Shown: one piece after another, positions 1 through 8,081 of the stretch
Layout of the letters: every line of letters begins with the position of its first letter
How positions within the stretch are numbered: the stretch's first letter is position 1
Origin: Microbacterium sp. 1.5R
GTDB lineage: Bacteria; Actinomycetota; Actinomycetes; Actinomycetales; Microbacteriaceae
DNA: 64,000 bases
Reading direction: 5' to 3'
Assembly: GCF_001889265.1 (NCBI RefSeq)
Contig: NZ_CP018151.1
Coordinates: 2,232,001-2,296,000, forward strand
Position numbers and translations under genes: made by a program
Notes under the pieces: generated by a model
Database searches by the model: none
What the model was told of the DNA's origin: nothing
What the model saw: only the letters and a program-made list of their open reading frames with translations

Positions 1-207
1 GGATCCGTTGCTGTCGACCACCGAGCCGCGTTCACCGGGAATCGCGGTGCGGTGCGCGATGAACTCGAGCGACTGTGCGACGTGCTCGTCGGCCTTCACC
101 ACCTGGATGTCGACGAGCCGCACGACGAAGGCGGCCAGGATCGCCAGGATCACCGCGAGAGCGACGACCGTGCGTCGCCGGGGTGTCCGGGTGGCTCGTG
201 TCGTCAT
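1..207 (-). CDS. ftsI: Peptidoglycan transpeptidase FtsI (PBP3), N-terminal fragment cut by window edge
   Basis: The first 69 codons of a minus-strand gene are present and the rest lies beyond base 1. The visible part has a basic N-terminus (MTTRATRTPRRRT), one hydrophobic membrane segment at about residues 14-33 (VVALAVILAILAAFVVRL) and then VDIQVVKADEH..IPGERGSVVDSNG, the typical start of the class B PBP pedestal domain. FtsI cross-links septal peptidoglycan at the division site. The start ATG at 207 is preceded by GGAGAG with 6 nt spacing. It lies 39 nt after the ftsL-like stop, as expected for the order mraZ-rsmH-ftsL-ftsI. The catalytic SxxK motif is outside the window, so the assignment rests on the N-terminal motif and context. 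Confidence 0.88.
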   Translation of the reverse strand, partial: MTTRATRTPRRRTVVALAVILAILAAFVVRLVDIQVVKADEHVAQSLEFIAHRTAIPGERGSVVDSNGS

Positions 208-246
208 GGACTCTCTCCGTCAGGTCTCGATGGTGGGTGTGGTCGT

Positions 247-822
247 CTAGCGAGTGCTGGGGCTCGGGAGTCCGTCGGTGATCGCCGGCGGAAGCTCCTG
301 CGCAGACTGCCCGGCCGCTCCGTCGGGCGCGGGGTCGTCTGCCGTGGAGGCGTTCACCGGCACGTCGTTCAGCAGGGAGTTGCTCACCGCGCCGGCGCCG
401 TTCGGATCGATGGTCGACGAGCCGGTCGCGCCGGTTCCCTGGCCGAAGACGGCTCCATCGCTCAGGCGGAGGTAGGACGGGGCCCCTGCCACGACCATGC
501 CCAGGGATGCGGCACTGGCGGCGAGCGACTGGGGTGAGCTCATCCCGGTGAGATCCTCCTGCAGGGCGTTCGTCCGCAGATCCAGTTCGTGCTGCTGCGA
601 CGTGAGCCCTGCCAGCACGAAGGAGTCCTGGGTGATCGCCAGCGAGAGGCCGATCTGCACGCCTCCGATGGCCATGGCTCCTGCGAGCGCCACCAGCGCG
701 TAGGCGAGCTTCGGCTTGCGGCGGACGGGGGTTCCCGTCACCGGCTCGAGACGCCGACGAGGTGCGCGTTCGGGTGCCTCGGGGAGCGCCCTCGGTCTCG
801 GCGCTGCGACGTTCAGACTCAT
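247..822 (-). CDS. FtsL-like cell division membrane protein
   Basis: This 191-residue bitopic protein has a basic cytoplasmic tail (residues 1-37), one transmembrane segment at about 38-63, and an extracytoplasmic part. The latter begins with a possible short coiled-coil stretch ([17 protein letters not shown]) and ends in a Ser/Pro/Asp-rich tail. Size, topology and position between rsmH and ftsI match FtsL, the divisome scaffold that acts with FtsB and FtsQ. FtsL sequences diverge strongly, so the name rests mostly on synteny. Its ATG overlaps the rsmH stop by 4 nt, which suggests translational coupling. Confidence 0.75.
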   Translation of the reverse strand: MSLNVAAPRPRALPEAPERAPRRRLEPVTGTPVRRKPKLAYALVALAGAMAIGGVQIGLSLAITQDSFVLAGLTSQQHELDLRTNALQEDLTGMSSPQSLAASAASLGMVVAGAPSYLRLSDGAVFGQGTGATGSSTIDPNGAGAVSNSLLNDVPVNASTADDPAPDGAAGQSAQELPPAITDGLPSPSTR

Positions 823-1757
823 GAGCTCTCACGCACTTTCTCTGCGGCACGCAGTCGGACGGGGATGGCGCGGGGGTTGCGAGCGCGTTCGGCGTCGTCG
901 GCGAGCTCCGCACCCTTGGTGATGATGCGGAAACGCGGCGCGTGCTCCGGCAGCTCGACGGGGAGTCCCCGCGGTGCGGTGGAGGCCGCACCGGCGGCGA
1001 AGGCCTGCTTCACGAGTCGGTCCTCGAGAGACTGGTACGACATCACCACGATGCGTCCGCCGACCGCGAGCGCATCCATGGCTGCGGGAATCGCATCCGC
1101 GAGTACGTTGAGCTCGGTGTTCACTTCGATCCGCAGAGCCTGGAAGACGCGCTTGGCCGGGTGCCCGGCCCGCTGAGCAGCTGCGGGCGTCGCCGCCTGG
1201 AGGATCTCGACGAGTTCGCCGGAGCGCGTGATCGGCTTCTTCTCGCGTGCGGCGATGATGAAGCGCGCATAGCGTCCCGCGAGCTTCTCCTCGCCATAGC
1301 GCTCGAAGATGCGACGCAGGTTGCCTTCGGTGTAGGTCGCGATCACCTCGGCGGCCGTCACGCCCTTCGTCTGATCCATCCGCATGTCCAGCGGCGCATC
1401 CTTCGAGTAGGCGAAGCCGCGTTCGGCTTCATCGAGCTGCAGGGACGAGACGCCCAGGTCGAAGAGGATGCCCGATGCGCCCTGAGCGTGCAGTCCGATC
1501 TCGTCATAGACCGTGTGCACCAGCGTCACCCGGTCACGGAAACGAGCGAGACGCTCCCCCGCGATGCGCAGAGCGTCGGTGTCCCGATCGAGGCCGACGA
1601 GGCGGATGTTCGGGAACCGCTCGAGCAGCGCTTCGGAGTGACCGCCCATGCCGAGGGTGGCATCGACGAGCACCGCTCCGTCCGCCTGCAGCGCAGGGGC
1701 GAGAAGCTCGACGCAGCGTTCGAGGAGTACGGGGGTGTGGATGTCGCGGAGGTTCAT
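819..1757 (-). CDS. rsmH: 16S rRNA (cytosine1402-N4)-methyltransferase RsmH (MraW)
   Basis: The 312-residue protein has the normal RsmH length. It carries the SAM-binding segment near the N-terminus ([20 protein letters not shown]), followed by [11 protein letters not shown] and the RsmH signature [20 protein letters not shown]. RsmH methylates N4 of C1402 in the ribosomal P site using SAM. It is the second gene of the division cluster, 117 nt after mraZ, and overlaps the next gene by 4 nt. The gap to mraZ shows only a weak purine-rich GAAAG stretch before the ATG. Confidence 0.96.
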   Translation of the reverse strand: MNLRDIHTPVLLERCVELLAPALQADGAVLVDATLGMGGHSEALLERFPNIRLVGLDRDTDALRIAGERLARFRDRVTLVHTVYDEIGLHAQGASGILFDLGVSSLQLDEAERGFAYSKDAPLDMRMDQTKGVTAAEVIATYTEGNLRRIFERYGEEKLAGRYARFIIAAREKKPITRSGELVEILQAATPAAAQRAGHPAKRVFQALRIEVNTELNVLADAIPAAMDALAVGGRIVVMSYQSLEDRLVKQAFAAGAASTAPRGLPVELPEHAPRFRIITKGAELADDAERARNPRAIPVRLRAAEKVRESS

Positions 1758-1874
1758 GATCTTTCTCGGGTGATCTCTGTATCTCGGTGACCAGGGCCCT
1801 GATCCCCCTCCGCTTCACGACCCGGCACCGGGGAAGTGTGTCGGGGCAGGAGCGGCGGGGCATCACAGCCGTGG

Positions 1875-2306
1875 TCAGAAGAGGCCCGGAATCACCTCCT
1901 GCTCGAGATCTGCGTAGGTCTCCTCGCCTGCTGCGAGGTAGGTGTTCCAGCTCTCCGCATCCCAGATCTCGGCGTGGGCGCCGACTCCGGTGACGATGAG
2001 CTCCTTCTGCAGCCCCGCGTATTGACGGAGGTGCACGGGGATGGTGATGCGGTTCTGACTGTCGGGCATCTCCGCACTCGCACCGGAGAGGAACAGGCGC
2101 ATGAAGTCACGCGCCTGCTTGTTCGCGAGCGGCGCCTGGCGGATCCGCTCGTGCATCGTCTCGAACTCGGCCGTGCTGAAGACGTAGAGGCAGCGTTCCT
2201 GCCCTCGGGTGACGACGATGCCGCCACCGAGGTCTTCGCGGAACTTCGCAGGAAGGATGACCCGTCCTTTGTCGTCCAACTTCGGAGAATGCGTTCCCAG
2301 CAACAT
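1875..2306 (-). CDS. mraZ: Transcriptional regulator MraZ
   Basis: This 143-residue protein contains the two SpoVT/AbrB-like halves of MraZ. The first has [25 protein letters not shown] and the second has [20 protein letters not shown]. MraZ assembles into a ring and represses its own division cluster by binding direct repeats upstream of mraZ. Three such repeats are visible 40-66 nt upstream of this start. The ATG follows an AGGGGG-type ribosome site. It is the first gene of the minus-strand cell-division cluster at the left edge. Confidence 0.96.
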   Translation of the reverse strand: MLLGTHSPKLDDKGRVILPAKFREDLGGGIVVTRGQERCLYVFSTAEFETMHERIRQAPLANKQARDFMRLFLSGASAEMPDSQNRITIPVHLRQYAGLQKELIVTGVGAHAEIWDAESWNTYLAAGEETYADLEQEVIPGLF

Positions 2307-2346
2307 CAGCCATCACCCCCTCTCCGTCCGGCCAACTCGAGGTGCG

Positions 2347-2372
2347 CCCCACTTTACTCCACTTTCCTCCAC
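2347..2372 (-). promoter_or_regulatory. MraZ boxes (three direct repeats) upstream of mraZ
   Basis: On the minus strand GTGGAG, GTGGAG and GTGGGG occur exactly 10 nt apart (starting at 2372, 2362 and 2352). This is the architecture known for MraZ operators. A TAAAGT hexamer between boxes two and three could be the -10 element, so MraZ binding would block RNA polymerase. Confidence 0.8.
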
Positions 2373-2426
2373 AAACCTACGGTCAATCCCTGTCCAGACC
2401 GCTCCTGTGAGTGCGCGTACGACAAA

Positions 2427-2448
2427 GAGCCGCGGATTTCCGCGGCTC
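2427..2448. repeat. Perfect inverted repeat in the mraZ upstream gap
   Basis: GAGCCGCGGA and TCCGCGGCTC are separated by TT, a 10-bp perfect inverted repeat. It lies between the mraZ operator and the DUF3040 terminator. It could be a protein-binding palindrome or a second hairpin insulating the division promoter from upstream transcription. No T-run follows. Confidence 0.55.
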
Positions 2449-2534
2449 AAGGGCGGTGGAGGACGGTGGAGCGTGAGTGGAGGACGGAGCCCGGCATCAC
2501 GACGCAGCCCCGGGCCGGCATACGGGTCCGAACG

Positions 2535-2573
2535 CACGAAGGCCCGGATGCTCAGAGCATCCGGGCCTTCGTG
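2535..2573 (-). terminator. Terminator hairpin after the DUF3040 gene
   Basis: A 19-bp perfect inverted repeat (CACGAAGGCCCGGATGCTC, single central A, then its reverse complement) lies 13 nt past the DUF3040 stop. The stem is very strong, and no U-tract follows on the minus strand. Confidence 0.8.
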
Positions 2574-2585
2574 AAGGTGTGTGGG

Positions 2586-2957
2586 TCAGTTGCCGTCTTG
2601 GCGGCGGTCCCATCGATCGTTCATGCGATCCATGAAGGACGCTGAGCTCTGCTGCTTCGCCGCGCGTTCGCGGGGTGCAGCGGAGAGGGGCTTGCGGACG
2701 GGGGTCACAGCGATCATGACGCCGCCGAGCATGGCGGCGAATCCGATCACTCCGACCACGACTCCCCAGACGTCCCCGAGGACGACTCCGACGATCAACC
2801 CACCCACACCGGCGAGGAGCAGAAGGGCTCCGTACACGAGGTTGCGGTAGCTGAGAGCGCGGTCACCAGACGGCGCAGTGACGACATCGGCGTCGTTGTG
2901 GAGGAGATGGCGTTCCATCTCGTCGAGCAGACGCTGCTCCTGTTCGGAGAGTGGCAT
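2586..2957 (-). CDS. DUF3040 small membrane protein
   Basis: This 123-residue protein begins MPLSEQEQRLLDEMERHL, the hallmark of the actinobacterial DUF3040 family. Two adjacent hydrophobic helices follow at about residues 41-60 and 64-84, then a basic, polar cytoplasmic-type tail. The ATG at 2957 is preceded by GAGGGGG. A longer frame upstream is open but lacks a better start. Family function is unknown. A DUF3040 gene close to mraZ is common in actinobacteria, including mycobacteria. It ends at a strong terminator, so it is probably monocistronic. Confidence 0.85.
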   Translation of the reverse strand: MPLSEQEQRLLDEMERHLLHNDADVVTAPSGDRALSYRNLVYGALLLLAGVGGLIVGVVLGDVWGVVVGVIGFAAMLGGVMIAVTPVRKPLSAAPRERAAKQQSSASFMDRMNDRWDRRQDGN

Positions 2958-3042
2958 TTCGTCCCCCTCGGGTATTCGTCCGTCCATTCTACGCGCGGTA
3001 TGCCGCTGCGGGCTAGCTTCAAGGGCCTCCGTTGGCTTTACG

Positions 3043-3048
3043 TATGCT
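3043..3048 (+). promoter_or_regulatory. Putative -10 element of the polyprenyl synthetase gene (leaderless)
   Basis: TATGCT ends 7 nt before GTG 3056. This placement puts the transcript start at the start codon. No Shine-Dalgarno sequence lies at a useful distance. Confidence 0.55.
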
Positions 3049-3055
3049 GGGAGTC

Positions 3056-4144
3056 GTGCCGTCCCCCTCATTTGTCTCCGACGCCGTCGCCGCACGCCTG
3101 CGCCTCTTCCTCGACCGGATGCGAGGCGAGTCGGCCGAATACGGCCCGGATGCCGAAGGCCTGATCGACTCGGCAGCCGACACCCTGGTGGGTGGCAAGC
3201 GCCTGCGGGCCCGTTTCTGCCACGCGGGATGGCAGTCGGTCGCACGTTTCCGCGACCGCGACGCCGAAGAATCGACGGGCCTCTGGGATGTCTGTGCGGC
3301 TCTGGAGATCTTCCAGTCGGCCGCACTGGTGCACGACGACCTGATCGACAACTCCGACACGAGGCGGGGACGTCCGGCGGCCCACCGCGCGCTCGAAGGC
3401 GCGCACGTCGCAGCCGGATGGCGAGGCGACCCCGCCGCCTTCGGCCGCTCGTCGGCGATCCTGCTCGGTGACCTGCTGGTGGCCTGGAGCGACGACCTCC
3501 TCGAGGAGGCGATCGAGCCGCTCCCCCATGCCTCGGCGGTCCGCCGCGAATACGGACGGATGCGCCGGGACGTCACCGTGGGCCAATTCCTCGACATCGC
3601 GGAGGAGTCCGCCTGGAGCGTCCACGCCACGGACTCGCACGTCGAGCGTGCGCTTCGCGTCGTCTCCCTCAAATCCGCGAGGTACAGCATCGAGCAGCCC
3701 CTCGTGCTCGGTGCAGCGATCGCGGATGCCGACGAGGACCAGCTTCTGGCGCTTCGCGAGTTCGGCCATCCGGTCGGGATGGCCTTCCAACTGCGCGACG
3801 ACCTGCTCGGCGTCTACGGCGACGCCGCCGTGACCGGCAAACCTGCCGGTGACGACCTGCGCGAGGGCAAGCGCACCGTGCTGGTCGCTCTGACGAGGCA
3901 GACTCTCGACGCGTCCGCTCGCACCCTGTTCGATGAGATGCTCGGCGATCCCGACCTCACCAGCGAGCAGGTCGCATTCCTTCAGGCGACGATCACGGCC
4001 TCCGGCGCCCTGGAGCGCGTGGAGCGGATGATCGACGACTATGCGCGGGAAGCCGATCGCGCTCTCTCCGGAGCGCGGCTCGACACCACCGCTGTCGGAG
4101 ACCTGCGCGATCTCGCACGCGCTGCGACGGTGCGCTCGGCCTGA
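3056..4144 (+). CDS. Polyprenyl (geranylgeranyl-type) diphosphate synthase
   Basis: This 362-residue enzyme condenses isopentenyl diphosphate with allylic diphosphates to make isoprenoid chains for quinones, carotenoids or lipid carriers. The first Asp-rich motif DDLID is at residues 94-98 and the second, QLRDDLLGVYGD, at about 245-256. GGKRLRARF near residue 47 binds isopentenyl diphosphate. Chain length cannot be judged safely. I chose GTG 3056 because of the leaderless-type -10 just upstream; ATG 3044 and TTG 3032 are in-frame alternatives. The gene order with an Rv2175c-like protein and a PknL-like kinase matches mycobacterial idsA2. Confidence 0.9.
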   Translation: MPSPSFVSDAVAARLRLFLDRMRGESAEYGPDAEGLIDSAADTLVGGKRLRARFCHAGWQSVARFRDRDAEESTGLWDVCAALEIFQSAALVHDDLIDNSDTRRGRPAAHRALEGAHVAAGWRGDPAAFGRSSAILLGDLLVAWSDDLLEEAIEPLPHASAVRREYGRMRRDVTVGQFLDIAEESAWSVHATDSHVERALRVVSLKSARYSIEQPLVLGAAIADADEDQLLALREFGHPVGMAFQLRDDLLGVYGDAAVTGKPAGDDLREGKRTVLVALTRQTLDASARTLFDEMLGDPDLTSEQVAFLQATITASGALERVERMIDDYAREADRALSGARLDTTAVGDLRDLARAATVRSA

Positions 4145-4170
4145 GCGCGAACCGCTTCAGAGAGCTCGGT

Positions 4171-4581
4171 TCAGGCGAGGGTGCGGGCGACCCTGCGGAC
4201 AGCACTCTTGTGTCCGGCCAGAAGCGCGTCGATCGGCGAGCGACCCAGTTCCTCCTCGGGAGCGAGGAGCCAGTCGATGACCTCGTCGTCGGAGAAGCCC
4301 GCATCCTGCAGCACGATGATCGTGCCTCGCAGCGAGGGCAGCGGGTGGTTGTCGACGATGAACACCGACGGAACCGCGAACACGCCGGAGCGGCGCGAGC
4401 CGACGAGGTAGTGCTCGTCGATGAGCCTGCGCACACGACCGAGGGCCTCGTCGAGGACCTCCACGAGGTCGGGCATCGTGAGCCACTCGGTGGCGGTGAC
4501 GCCGGCGGCGCTCACGGCGTTCGCGGACGCAGCCTCGGGCTGCGAGGTTTCAGACGGGTTGCTTTCAGACGGCACAGACAC
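4171..4581 (-). CDS. Rv2175c-family DNA-binding protein
   Basis: The 136-residue protein has a polar, Ser/Ala-rich N-terminal tail (about 30 residues). A winged-helix-like domain follows (TATEWLTMPDLVEVLDEALGRV..VFAVPSVFIVD), then a C-terminal helical part (GFSDDEVIDWLLAPEEELGRSPIDALL) typical of Rv2175c. In M. tuberculosis Rv2175c is a DNA-binding substrate of the kinase PknL, encoded next to it, and a PknL-like kinase lies 1.4 kb away here. The start is GTG 4581, with a weak GATAGT hexamer 6 nt upstream. It converges with the polyprenyl synthetase gene, 26 nt apart. Its targets are unknown. Confidence 0.82.
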   Translation of the reverse strand: MSVPSESNPSETSQPEAASANAVSAAGVTATEWLTMPDLVEVLDEALGRVRRLIDEHYLVGSRRSGVFAVPSVFIVDNHPLPSLRGTIIVLQDAGFSDDEVIDWLLAPEEELGRSPIDALLAGHKSAVRRVARTLA

Positions 4582-4730
4582 GTTGCAACTATCTCACCTC
4601 TGAGCGCCGATCGCACTTTCCGCATCGGGGCTTCGGTTCACATCGGCACCATCCGCACCATCCGTCACTCCTGTTGACATCCGTTTACATCCGTGTCAGC
4701 GTGGGCGGACGCCGAACAAGGGGGATCCCC

Positions 4731-5933
4731 GTGAGAACGCCTGCCGTCGCGCGACGAACGCGCACTCTTCAGCTCGGGGTGCCCGCCGCCCTCTTGGGCA
4801 CGCTGTCTGCGGGGATCGCTGCCACCCCCGCATCCGCCGACGCGGTCTCGTCCCCGATCGAACGACTGCAGGCGACGCCGACGCGGATCGCGCCGACGGA
4901 GGCGCCTCCTGCCGTGTACACGGTGCGGCCGGGCGACACGATCTCGTCGATCGCGAACCGGTTCGGTCTGCGCACCGTCGAGGTCCTGGCTTGGAACGGA
5001 CTCAGTTGGCGTTCGGTGATCTACCCGGGGCAGACGCTGTCGTTGGCAGGAGCGAGTGCCCCCTCGCCGGCCCCGGCCCCGGTCCAGGCGGCTCCGACGG
5101 CGAAGCACACCGTCGTCGCCGGCGAGACCGTGTTCGGCATCGCGCAGAAGCACGGGACGAGCGTCGACGCTGTTCTCGCCGCGAACGGCCTTGACCGGTC
5201 GTCCGTGATCTACCCCGGCCAGCAGCTCGCGCTCAGCGGCGAGTCAGCTCCGTCGGCCGCACCACCGGCATCCCCCGCGCAGACAGCCGCCCCCGCTCCG
5301 ACCGCGACCGGTGGCCAGGCGCACGCTGTGGCCGCAGGAGACACCCTGTTCGCCATCGCGAAGAAGTACGGCACGACCGTCGCGCAGCTCCTCGCGCTGA
5401 ACGGCCTGGGTTCCGGAGCCATCATCTACCCCGGCCAGTCGCTGACCGTCGCGGCGGCGCCAGCGCCGGCTCCGGCTCCGACGCCCGCCCCGGCGGCGGC
5501 CACGCCCCCTCCCCAGCTGTTCGCGAACCTCGACGCCGAACAGGCCGCGAACGCCTCGCTCATCATCCGCGTCGGACGCGAGCTCGGCGCGCCCGACCGC
5601 GCCATCGCGATCGCTCTCGCCACCGCCATGGTCGAATCCAGCATGCGCAATCTGTCATGGGGTGACCGCGACTCCCTCGGCCTCTTCCAGCAGCGCCCCA
5701 GCATGGGCTGGGGTTCGCCCGAGCAGGCGGTCGACGCCGACCGGAGCACCCGTGTCTTCTTCGGCGGCTCGTCGGATCCGAACGGGCAGGCCTCGCGGGG
5801 GCTCTTCGACATCTCAGGCTGGGAGAGCATGTCATTCACGGATGCCGCGCAGGCCGTCCAGATCTCCGCGTATCCCGATCGCTACGGCCAGTGGGAGACC
5901 CAGGCCCACCAGTGGCTCGGTGTCCACGGGTGA
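4731..5933 (+). CDS. Secreted LysM-repeat protein with C-terminal lytic-transglycosylase-like domain
   Basis: This 400-residue protein starts with a Sec-type signal peptide (MRTPAVARRTRTLQLGVPAALLG..ATPASA). Three LysM peptidoglycan-binding modules follow at about residues 63-106, 124-167 and 197-240, joined by Ala/Pro linkers. Each has a (V/A)xxGDT(I/V/L)xxIA core and an IYPGQ end. The last 125 residues (NASLIIRVGRELGAPDRAI..ALATAMVESSMRN..DSLGLFQQRPSMGWG) resemble a lysozyme-like fold, with E in VESS as candidate catalytic acid. The likely role is cell-wall remodelling outside the cell. GTG 4731 follows AAGGGGGA; an upstream in-frame ATG at 4674 would spoil the signal peptide. A TTGACA hexamer at 4674 could be a -35. 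Confidence 0.85.
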   Translation: MRTPAVARRTRTLQLGVPAALLGTLSAGIAATPASADAVSSPIERLQATPTRIAPTEAPPAVYTVRPGDTISSIANRFGLRTVEVLAWNGLSWRSVIYPGQTLSLAGASAPSPAPAPVQAAPTAKHTVVAGETVFGIAQKHGTSVDAVLAANGLDRSSVIYPGQQLALSGESAPSAAPPASPAQTAAPAPTATGGQAHAVAAGDTLFAIAKKYGTTVAQLLALNGLGSGAIIYPGQSLTVAAAPAPAPAPTPAPAAATPPPQLFANLDAEQAANASLIIRVGRELGAPDRAIAIALATAMVESSMRNLSWGDRDSLGLFQQRPSMGWGSPEQAVDADRSTRVFFGGSSDPNGQASRGLFDISGWESMSFTDAAQAVQISAYPDRYGQWETQAHQWLGVHG

Positions 5934-6000
5934 CGCGCTTCCGGGCAAACCCGCAGGTGCAAGGGGCGAGCCGCTCCCGGGGCTTTCAGGCAGTTCTCCA

Positions 6001-6006
6001 TAGAAT
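6001..6006 (+). promoter_or_regulatory. Putative -10 element of the kinase gene (leaderless)
   Basis: TAGAAT followed by 6 nt and then GTG 6013. No ribosome-binding site is present in the short gap. Confidence 0.6.
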
Positions 6007-6012
6007 CTTGAC

Positions 6013-7959
6013 GTGACGACCAATCAGCAGGCCGACCCCCTCATCGGGCGGCTTGTCGACGGTCGGTACCGCGTGCGCGCCCGAATCGCCCGTGGAGGCA
6101 TGGCGACCGTCTATGTCGCCACCGATCTCCGCCTCGAGCGGCGCATCGCTCTGAAGGTCATGCACGCGCACCTGAGCGACGACTCCGCCTTCCAGAGCCG
6201 GTTCATCCAAGAGGCACGTGCTGCCGCGCGGCTGGCCGATCCCCACGTCGTCAACGTGTTCGACCAGGGCCAGGACGGCGAACTCGCATACCTGGTGATG
6301 GAGTACCTTCCCGGCATCACGCTGCGCGAACTGCTGCGCGAGCAGAAGCGGCTCACGATCCCGCAGACGATCACCATCATGGATGCCGTCCTCGCCGGCC
6401 TCTCCGCAGCGCACCGCGCCGGGATCGTGCACCGTGACGTGAAGCCCGAGAACGTGCTGCTGGCCGAAGACGGACGCATCAAGATCGGCGACTTCGGTCT
6501 CGCCCGTGCGACCACCGCGAACACGGCCACCGGACAGCAGCTGCTCGGAACCATCGCCTATCTCGCACCCGAGCTCGTCACTCGCGGCACTGCCGACGCC
6601 AGAAGCGACATCTACGCGCTGGGCATCATGCTGTACGAGATGCTCGTCGGCGAACAGCCGTACAAGGGCGAGCAGCCCATGCAGATCGCCTTCCAGCACG
6701 CCACCGAGTCCGTGCCGCGCCCGAGCGTGCGCAATCCCGGCGTGCCGGAGGAGCTCGACGAACTCGTGCTCTGGGCCACGGAGAAATCGCCGGATGAGCG
6801 TCCCGACGATGCGCAGCAGATGCTGGAGCGACTGCGCGAGATCGAGCGCGGGCTCGGGATCGCACCCGCCGTCGCCGCTGCGACGACATCGCAGCGCTCG
6901 CAGGCCGACTCCGCGGACCTCACCAAGGTCATGCCGAGCACGATGGTCATCGCCGACCCGACCGCCCCGGTCACGGCCGCCGTCGACAACGCGACGCTCC
7001 TGCGTCGCCGCTCATCACGACGTCGCGCGCGCGGAGCGTTCCTTCTGACGCTGGTGCTGCTTCTCGCGACCGTCGCCGGTGGTGTCGGCTGGTGGTTCGG
7101 GTCCGGTCCTGGTTCACTCGTCGCCGTCCCGGGGGTGGCCGGTCTGTCGTACGACGACGCCGCATCGGCGTTGACCGCAGAGGGCTTCGTGCCGGTGCGC
7201 GGCGAGGAGAGCTCCATCGACATCGCCGCCGGTGAGACGATCCGTACGGACCCCGGCGAGGGCGAACGCCTCGACAAGGGCACCGAGATCACCGTCTTCG
7301 TGTCCTCGGGTCCGGCATCGCACACGGTGGAGACCCTCAACGGCAAGACCGAGCAGGAAGCTCGCGACTACCTCGCGGACATCAGGATCAACGTCACAGA
7401 GACCTCCCTGCAGCTCTTCTCCGACGCCGAGGCCGGGCGCGTGATCAACGCCTTCGTGACGCCTCGCGACGGCGGCGAGGTCTATGCGTGCGCCGAGGGC
7501 TGCGAGCTGCGCGAGGACGACACGGTCGAGCTGTACGTCTCCGCCGGCGCGTTCCCCGATGTCGCGGGAATGAGCGTCGATCAGGCGACGAATACGCTGC
7601 GCGACAAGGGCGTCGAGGTCAACCCGGACTCGCAGTTCGTCTTCAGCGACTCGGTCGCGAAGGATGTCGTCATCGGCGTCACCGACCGCGCCGAAGAGGG
7701 CAATCGGCGCCCCGGCGATACTGTTCAGCTGATCGTCTCGAAAGGACCCGAACTGTTCCCCGTGCCCGAGGTCGAGGGGATGAGCCGCGACGAGGCCGCC
7801 CAGGTGATCCGGGACGCCGGTTTCGAACCGACCTGGAACGGCATCTGGAACGCGTTCCCCAACGACTTCACCGAGGTCAGCGGGTCCGATCCGGGTGCCG
7901 GCGCGCAGCGCCCGAAGGGCACCGAGATCACTCTCCAGATCCGCAGCAGCGCGTTCTAG
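6013..7959 (+). CDS. PASTA-domain Ser/Thr protein kinase, PknL-like
   Basis: This 648-residue transmembrane kinase has a cytoplasmic kinase domain at about residues 19-280. Visible elements are the glycine loop RIARGGMATVYVA, ATP-binding Lys48 (IALK), catalytic HRDVKPEN with Asp142, and IGDFGLA at about 158. A juxtamembrane linker with several Thr residues, a membrane helix at about 340-363 and four extracellular PASTA repeats (starting near 369, 437, 515 and 585) follow. PASTA domains sense muropeptides or lipid II, so the kinase probably couples wall state to intracellular phosphorylation. Neighbours (Rv2175c-like, polyprenyl synthetase, class II DAHP synthase) match the pknL locus. The only start with promoter support is GTG 6013. 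It converges on aroG across a strong terminator. Confidence 0.92.
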   Translation: MTTNQQADPLIGRLVDGRYRVRARIARGGMATVYVATDLRLERRIALKVMHAHLSDDSAFQSRFIQEARAAARLADPHVVNVFDQGQDGELAYLVMEYLPGITLRELLREQKRLTIPQTITIMDAVLAGLSAAHRAGIVHRDVKPENVLLAEDGRIKIGDFGLARATTANTATGQQLLGTIAYLAPELVTRGTADARSDIYALGIMLYEMLVGEQPYKGEQPMQIAFQHATESVPRPSVRNPGVPEELDELVLWATEKSPDERPDDAQQMLERLREIERGLGIAPAVAAATTSQRSQADSADLTKVMPSTMVIADPTAPVTAAVDNATLLRRRSSRRRARGAFLLTLVLLLATVAGGVGWWFGSGPGSLVAVPGVAGLSYDDAASALTAEGFVPVRGEESSIDIAAGETIRTDPGEGERLDKGTEITVFVSSGPASHTVETLNGKTEQEARDYLADIRINVTETSLQLFSDAEAGRVINAFVTPRDGGEVYACAEGCELREDDTVELYVSAGAFPDVAGMSVDQATNTLRDKGVEVNPDSQFVFSDSVAKDVVIGVTDRAEEGNRRPGDTVQLIVSKGPELFPVPEVEGMSRDEAAQVIRDAGFEPTWNGIWNAFPNDFTEVSGSDPGAGAQRPKGTEITLQIRSSAF

Positions 7960-8031
7960 GAGGCGGGCGGTCCCCGCGCTTATCGCCCGCGGCCGCACGC
8001 CGTCGGCCGCCTGTCGCAGCCGCCACACAGA

Positions 8032-8063
8032 AAGGGTCCTCTCCGACTACGGAGAGGACCCTT
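8032..8063. terminator. Bidirectional terminator between kinase and DAHP synthase genes
   Basis: A 14-bp perfect stem (AAGGGTCCTCTCCG) with an ACTA loop lies between two convergent genes. Short A/T flanks on both sides would serve either strand. Confidence 0.85.
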
Positions 8064-8081
8064 CTGTCTGATGGATCGTGG

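Noticed and set aside
4674..4730. Upstream start of the LysM protein at ATG 4674
   Set aside because: It would place 19 polar residues before a clean signal peptide; GTG 4731 has AAGGGGGA.
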